51,897 bases of DNA from Desulfobacterium sp. GTDB lineage: Bacteria; Desulfobacterota; Desulfobacteria; Desulfobacterales; Desulfobacteraceae. The number at the start of each line of letters is the position of its first letter. The first letter of the stretch is position 1. A program made the position numbers and the translations under genes. Below are positions 48,154 through 51,897 of this stretch, piece by piece. The stretch spans positions 1 to 51,897 of the forward strand of contig JAQYWC010000010.1 in assembly GCA_030145245.1 (NCBI GenBank), given 5' to 3'. The notes beneath the pieces were generated by a model. The model had not been told where the DNA came from and made no database searches. It saw only the letters and a program-made list of their open reading frames with translations.

Positions 48154-48582
48154 ATGTCTGAGAAAATATTATTAGTTGATGATGAAAAAGAGTTTCTGGA
48201 AGCCATGTCCGAGAGAATGACCAACCGGGGTATGGAGGTGACAACAGCACTCTCCGCAAAAGAGGCCATTGAAAAGGTCAAGAATGAGAGCTTTGACGCC
48301 ATCATCGTTGATCTGCTCATGCCGGAGATGGACGGGCTTGAGGCCCTTGAGACCCTGAAAAAGATCAACGCAGACCTTCAGGTGATCCTGCTGACCGGCA
48401 ATGCCACCGTTGAAAAGGGGATCGAGGCCATGAAGCTTGGGGCCATGGATCTTCTGGAAAAACCGGCCGACCTCAATAATCTGACCGAACGGATTAAAAA
48501 AGCCAAGGCCCGCAAGATGATCCTCGTTGAAAAACACACCGAAGAGAAGATCAAGAAGATCATCAGTTCCAAGGGGTGGTAA
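48154..48582 (+). CDS. Single-domain response regulator with C-terminal helix
   Basis: The 142-residue protein is a receiver with D9-D10, D53 (IVDLLMPE), T81 (LLTGNA) and K103 (EKPAD), plus a basic helical tail of about 25 residues (ARKMILVEKHTEEKIKKII). It differs from the other three in ending LLEKPADL rather than KPVDID. AAGGAGAATTGCC precedes the ATG. It closes the plus-strand kinase cluster. Confidence 0.92.
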   Translation: MSEKILLVDDEKEFLEAMSERMTNRGMEVTTALSAKEAIEKVKNESFDAIIVDLLMPEMDGLEALETLKKINADLQVILLTGNATVEKGIEAMKLGAMDLLEKPADLNNLTERIKKAKARKMILVEKHTEEKIKKIISSKGW

Positions 48583-48602
48583 CCGCGTGACCCCGGGTTC
48601 TG

Positions 48603-49874
48603 CTAAAGCCTGTAAACCGTTGGGATTTCATCCTTGTTGATGAAAATTCCAACGGTGTCCCCGGTGCTGAATCCAAGTTCTTTGAACCGGGTGGTAAAGG
48701 CTTCATGCTTGTCAGCGTGCCAGAACACATTCCACATGGGGTTTCTCACCGTGTCGATCCCATAGGCATCGTGGCTGCAGAGGTTGACCCTGAACCTGTC
48801 CTTTGCGATCAGGGTGTCGGCCTCGGAAAGAAAAAAATCTATCTGGTAGAGATTGTTGGTGAGTTCCTTTGCGATCTCCTTCTGGAGTTCCGGGAAATCG
48901 TCAAGGTAGTGGTTGGCGATCTGGTAGAGCTCCTCAGGCTCCTTGATGGACATGCCGAGGATGGCAAACCGTTCGTTGCGCATGGCAAAGGTTTCAAGCT
49001 CCTCCTGGAATGATCGGATCACCTTGATGGCATCCTTAAGGCCCTTTTTCGGATCTACCCCACCCAGAACGATCTCTTCGCATTTGGCTATGACGTTGAG
49101 GTAGATCTCCTTGGTGTTCATCACGTAGATGTTGCGCTCCCGGTAGCTTCTTCGTTTCCGAATCCGCTTGATGCCGTTGAGGCGTATGGAGATGATCCCC
49201 TTTTTCTGCTCAAGGATCTCGATGTTTGAGATGTTCTTTGCCTGGACCACAAAGATCTCACCCATTTCCGAGATGATGTACTCGATTTCGCAGGGAAAAC
49301 CCAGAAGTTCCTGTATCTCCTTGGAGATGGCCATCAGCTTTCGGTCGTGGGGGGTCTTGGTGATATAGGGTTCGGACTGGACCCTGGAAATGCGGTCCCT
49401 GCAGTAGCCGAACTCCCAGTCCCCGGAGATCACCTTGGCCATGACGCTGGAGCCTTCCACAAAGGGCATGACAATGATGCCCATCTCATCAAGGTCTATC
49501 TCGGGTGCGTTGAGGAATTTCTGCTGCCGTTTGATGGACAGAGCCTTGGTGGTGGTTCCCGAGCGGATGATCTTTGATCTGGCATACTTGATCCCCATGA
49601 GGTCGGCATAGGTCTCCATGGAATCGAAGGTCCCGCCCTTGAAACAGTACTCCTGGGGGTGGGCGCTCCGTGCGATCACCTTGTAGTTCTCCTGGTGTTG
49701 GGAGAGGAGATCCTCCAGGGGGCCGAAGTTTCCGGTGTTGAAATCCGCTGCCGAAACATAGATAAAGTCCGGAACGTTGAACCCTTTGCTCTTGAGCTGT
49801 GCCAGAAGCCGGGCCTTGGCCGGAAGTGTCTTGTCTGTGAATGACTCCTTGGTCTCAGTTTCTTCTTTTTTCAT
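48603..49874 (-). CDS. PPDK-N-like (ATP-grasp) protein of unknown role
   Basis: The 423-residue soluble protein resembles the nucleotide-binding N-terminal domain of pyruvate phosphate dikinase/PEP synthase: KVIARSAHPQEYCFKGGTFD (cf. RSSxxxED-type loop), IIVMPFVEGSSVMAKVISGD, EIEYIISEMGEIFVVQAKNI. The phosphohistidine and PEP-binding domains are absent. Residues about 240-423 match nothing I recognise. It could be a nucleotide-binding regulator or a non-canonical phosphotransferase. It converges with the receiver gene at 48582 (20 bp apart). Confidence 0.6.
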   Translation of the reverse strand: MKKEETETKESFTDKTLPAKARLLAQLKSKGFNVPDFIYVSAADFNTGNFGPLEDLLSQHQENYKVIARSAHPQEYCFKGGTFDSMETYADLMGIKYARSKIIRSGTTTKALSIKRQQKFLNAPEIDLDEMGIIVMPFVEGSSVMAKVISGDWEFGYCRDRISRVQSEPYITKTPHDRKLMAISKEIQELLGFPCEIEYIISEMGEIFVVQAKNISNIEILEQKKGIISIRLNGIKRIRKRRSYRERNIYVMNTKEIYLNVIAKCEEIVLGGVDPKKGLKDAIKVIRSFQEELETFAMRNERFAILGMSIKEPEELYQIANHYLDDFPELQKEIAKELTNNLYQIDFFLSEADTLIAKDRFRVNLCSHDAYGIDTVRNPMWNVFWHADKHEAFTTRFKELGFSTGDTVGIFINKDEIPTVYRL

Positions 49875-50212
49875 ATTCCTGCCGTGATCAGTGATGGGGT
49901 TTTAGAGTTATCGGTTTATAACTTTTATGGATACCACTATTTTTCCTGAAAGTACATGGACTCCAATGGATTGGGCGCTTATTTCCGGGATTTGATTTGA
50001 TTTGCACCATAATCTATTGTACTCTTATTTTTGTTGAAATTGACCGGAATATTAAAGTCGTTCTGGTTTTCTCCCCTCGCGATTTTGTATAAATAGATAA
50101 AAGAGTTCGCCAAATCCAAATGCCGGGTTCCTGAACTGAAAAAAAGCTCTGCTTGTGATCGGAATTTTGTTGTGTGTATTGGGTTCTTGCCGGACCTTGA
50201 GAGAGATTTCCC
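49875..50212. other. Divergent intergenic region
   Basis: The 338-bp gap between the PPDK-N-like gene (minus) and the PAS kinase (plus) is AT-rich and has no protein-like frame of note, no clear terminator and no confident promoter. It presumably holds both promoters. Confidence 0.5.
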
Positions 50213-51838
50213 ATGGATGAAAAACCGACCTATGAAGAATTAGAGAAAAGGAATCGAGAATTAGAGCGGGTGGAGTCTGATCGTAAGAGAATCGAGAAGG
50301 CTCTACAGGAGAGTGAGGCCCGATTCCGGTTGCTTTACGAAAGGGCTCCCCTTCCCTACCAATCATTGGATGAAGCGGGTCATTTTATTGCGGTCAATCA
50401 ATCCTGGCTGGATGTTATGGGGTATTCACGTGAAGAGGTTCTCGGAAAATCGTTTGGTGAGTTTCTGCACCCGGACTGGAGGGATCATTTCAAGGAAAAT
50501 TTTCCCCGCTTCAAAGCGGTGGGTGAAATTTTAGGGGTTGAATTTGAAATGATCAAAAAAGAGGGTGCTTTGATACTTGTTTCATTTCACGGGAAGATAG
50601 GGAAAAATAAATATGGAGACTTTCAGCAAACCCATTGCATCTTTCAGGACATCACCGACCGCAGGCGGGCCGAAGATGAACTTCGCCATCTGCGTAACTA
50701 CCTGTCCAACATCATTGATTCCATGCCGTCTGTGCTGGTTGGGGTGGATGCCGAAGCAAAGATAACCCTGTGGAACAAGACAGCGGAAAAAACCACGGGG
50801 GTCATTGGCACCCATGCCCAGGGCAATCCTCTTTCCCACATATTTCCCCGGCTGGCGCCGGAAATGGAAAAAATAACAGATAGCATCCGGACCCGGGAAA
50901 TAAAACAGCATCGGAAGAGAGCCTGTGTTTCTGAAAAGGGGCCATGCTATGAGGATGTGACCATCTATCCGTTGACCGGCGAGGGGTTGGAGGGGGCCGT
51001 TATCCGTATTGACGATGTAACCGAGCAGGTGCGGCTGGAAGAGATGATGGTGCAATCGGAAAAGATGCTTTCGGTGGGGGGACTTGCAGCAGGCATGGCC
51101 CACGAGATCAACAATCCATTGGCCGGCATGATGCAGACCGCCAATGTGATGGCAGGCCGGTTGACCAATGAAAATATGCCGGCCAACCTCAAAGCCGCCA
51201 GGGAAGCCGGCGTCACAATGGCTGCCATCCGGAACTTCATGGAGGCCCGGGGCATACCGCGCATGCTCGCGACCATCAGGGACGCAGGATCAAGGGCGGC
51301 GGAGATTGTGTCCAACATGCTCGGTTTTGCCCGGAAGAGCGAGGCCCAGGTCTCATTCCATGATTTTTCCGGGCTTATCGATAAAACCCTGGACCTGGCC
51401 GCCACCGATTATGATCTTAAAAAGCAATATGATTTCAAGACGATTGAGATCATAAGAGAGTATGAAGCAGCCCTTCCCCCTGTGTTCTGTGAGGGGGGAA
51501 AGATTCAGCAGGTGCTGCTCAATATTTTCAGAAATGGCGCCGAGGCCATGCAGGCGGCCGGAACCGGCAAGCCCCGGTTCATTGTCCGGACGAAATTTGA
51601 AAAAGAGCGGAAAATAGTCTGCATGGAGATCGAAGACAATGGCCCGGGCATGGATGAAGCGATCCGCAAACGGGTATTTGAGCCATTTTATACCACCAAA
51701 CCTGTGGGAGAGGGGACGGGTCTCGGACTCAGCGTGTCCTATTTTATCATTACCGAAAACCATGGGGGCAAGATGGCTGTGGAATCCCAGCCCGGCAAGG
51801 GGGCAAAATTTGTTATCCGCCTGCCCTTGGAAGGGTGA
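50213..51838 (+). CDS. Soluble PAS-PAS sensor histidine kinase
   Basis: The 541-residue protein has a charged coiled-coil start (EELEKRNRELERVESDRKR), two PAS domains (about 30-150, with FIAVNQSWLDVMGYSREE; about 160-280, with ITLWNKTAEKTTG), a HisKA domain with H297 (GGLAAGMAHEINNPLAGM) and an intact ATPase domain: N-box NIFRNGAEAM, G1 EDNGPGMDEA, F-box EPFYTTK, G2 GTGLGLSV. No membrane segment is seen, so it senses a cytoplasmic signal such as redox state. The region between the H-box and N-box is longer than usual and shares EAR/EKR-type helices and DYDLKKQYDFK with the kinase at 34003. No partner receiver follows within the window. Confidence 0.92.
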   Translation: MDEKPTYEELEKRNRELERVESDRKRIEKALQESEARFRLLYERAPLPYQSLDEAGHFIAVNQSWLDVMGYSREEVLGKSFGEFLHPDWRDHFKENFPRFKAVGEILGVEFEMIKKEGALILVSFHGKIGKNKYGDFQQTHCIFQDITDRRRAEDELRHLRNYLSNIIDSMPSVLVGVDAEAKITLWNKTAEKTTGVIGTHAQGNPLSHIFPRLAPEMEKITDSIRTREIKQHRKRACVSEKGPCYEDVTIYPLTGEGLEGAVIRIDDVTEQVRLEEMMVQSEKMLSVGGLAAGMAHEINNPLAGMMQTANVMAGRLTNENMPANLKAAREAGVTMAAIRNFMEARGIPRMLATIRDAGSRAAEIVSNMLGFARKSEAQVSFHDFSGLIDKTLDLAATDYDLKKQYDFKTIEIIREYEAALPPVFCEGGKIQQVLLNIFRNGAEAMQAAGTGKPRFIVRTKFEKERKIVCMEIEDNGPGMDEAIRKRVFEPFYTTKPVGEGTGLGLSVSYFIITENHGGKMAVESQPGKGAKFVIRLPLEG

Positions 51839-51897
51839 ATTGGCGAATTGATGACGTGTTGTTTTTTTGTGGCTGACTTTTGCTTAAAAGAGGCGGC

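Overview
The window reads as chromosome of an anaerobic, mid-GC deltaproteobacterium, most likely a marine sulfate reducer of the Desulfobacteraceae type. This is an inference from the Desulfovibrio-type hybrid cluster protein, the ferredoxin style, the dense two-component genes and the SulP/receiver cluster; no rRNA, tRNA or sulfate-reduction marker is present to prove it. No CRISPR array, prophage or intact insertion sequence was seen.

Layout. (1) 1-2737, minus: hcp, an HD-domain protein and a ferredoxin (cut by the window edge), with an HcpR-like palindrome upstream of hcp. (2) 2806-3406: a gene graveyard with an ABC-ATPase remnant split by a 76-bp hairpin-like insert. (3) 3557-7619, plus: uppP, a phosphohexomutase and a Rep/UvrD helicase. 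(4) 7620-9260: a relic zone with the first codons of a glycerol kinase, an AT-rich orphan ORF, a decayed tyrosine recombinase and a deletion-mosaic copy of part of glpB-glpA. (5) 9261-10583, plus: an AraC regulator and a CsaA-like protein. (6) 10613-25621: a glycerol-to-pyruvate island. On the minus strand lie gapA-pgk-pyk-eno and then glpF-glpK and tpiA-glpA-glpB. On the plus strand lie yhdT-panF-like genes and glpR. Together they give glycerol uptake, phosphorylation, oxidation to dihydroxyacetone phosphate, isomerisation and payoff-phase glycolysis. Phosphoglycerate mutase and the GlpC subunit are not in the window. Sequences resembling the E. coli GlpR operator lie before glpF and before gapA, so GlpR may control the glycolytic genes as well.

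(7) 25651-33897: housekeeping and transport genes (YkgJ-like protein, rapA, cvfB-like, DUF3820, MATE, mntP, bifunctional tyrA). (8) 34003-38066: a histidine kinase with a fused NMT1-type binding domain, then a FetAB-like exporter. (9) 38073-40483: an RluA-type pseudouridine synthase flanked by two REP-like repeat blocks, and an MFS transporter whose last codons lie in the repeat. (10) 40626-51838: a signalling cluster with four receiver domains, three full histidine kinases (counting only 45278 and 50213 here plus the related kinase at 34003), a histidine-box protein lacking recognisable ATPase motifs, a SulP transporter with a large internal insertion, a cytidylate-kinase-like/BON/receiver fusion, a TetR regulator and an orphan PPDK-N-like protein. 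This last cluster is the best candidate for an undescribed system: a phosphorelay without any DNA-binding response regulator, tied to an anion transporter.
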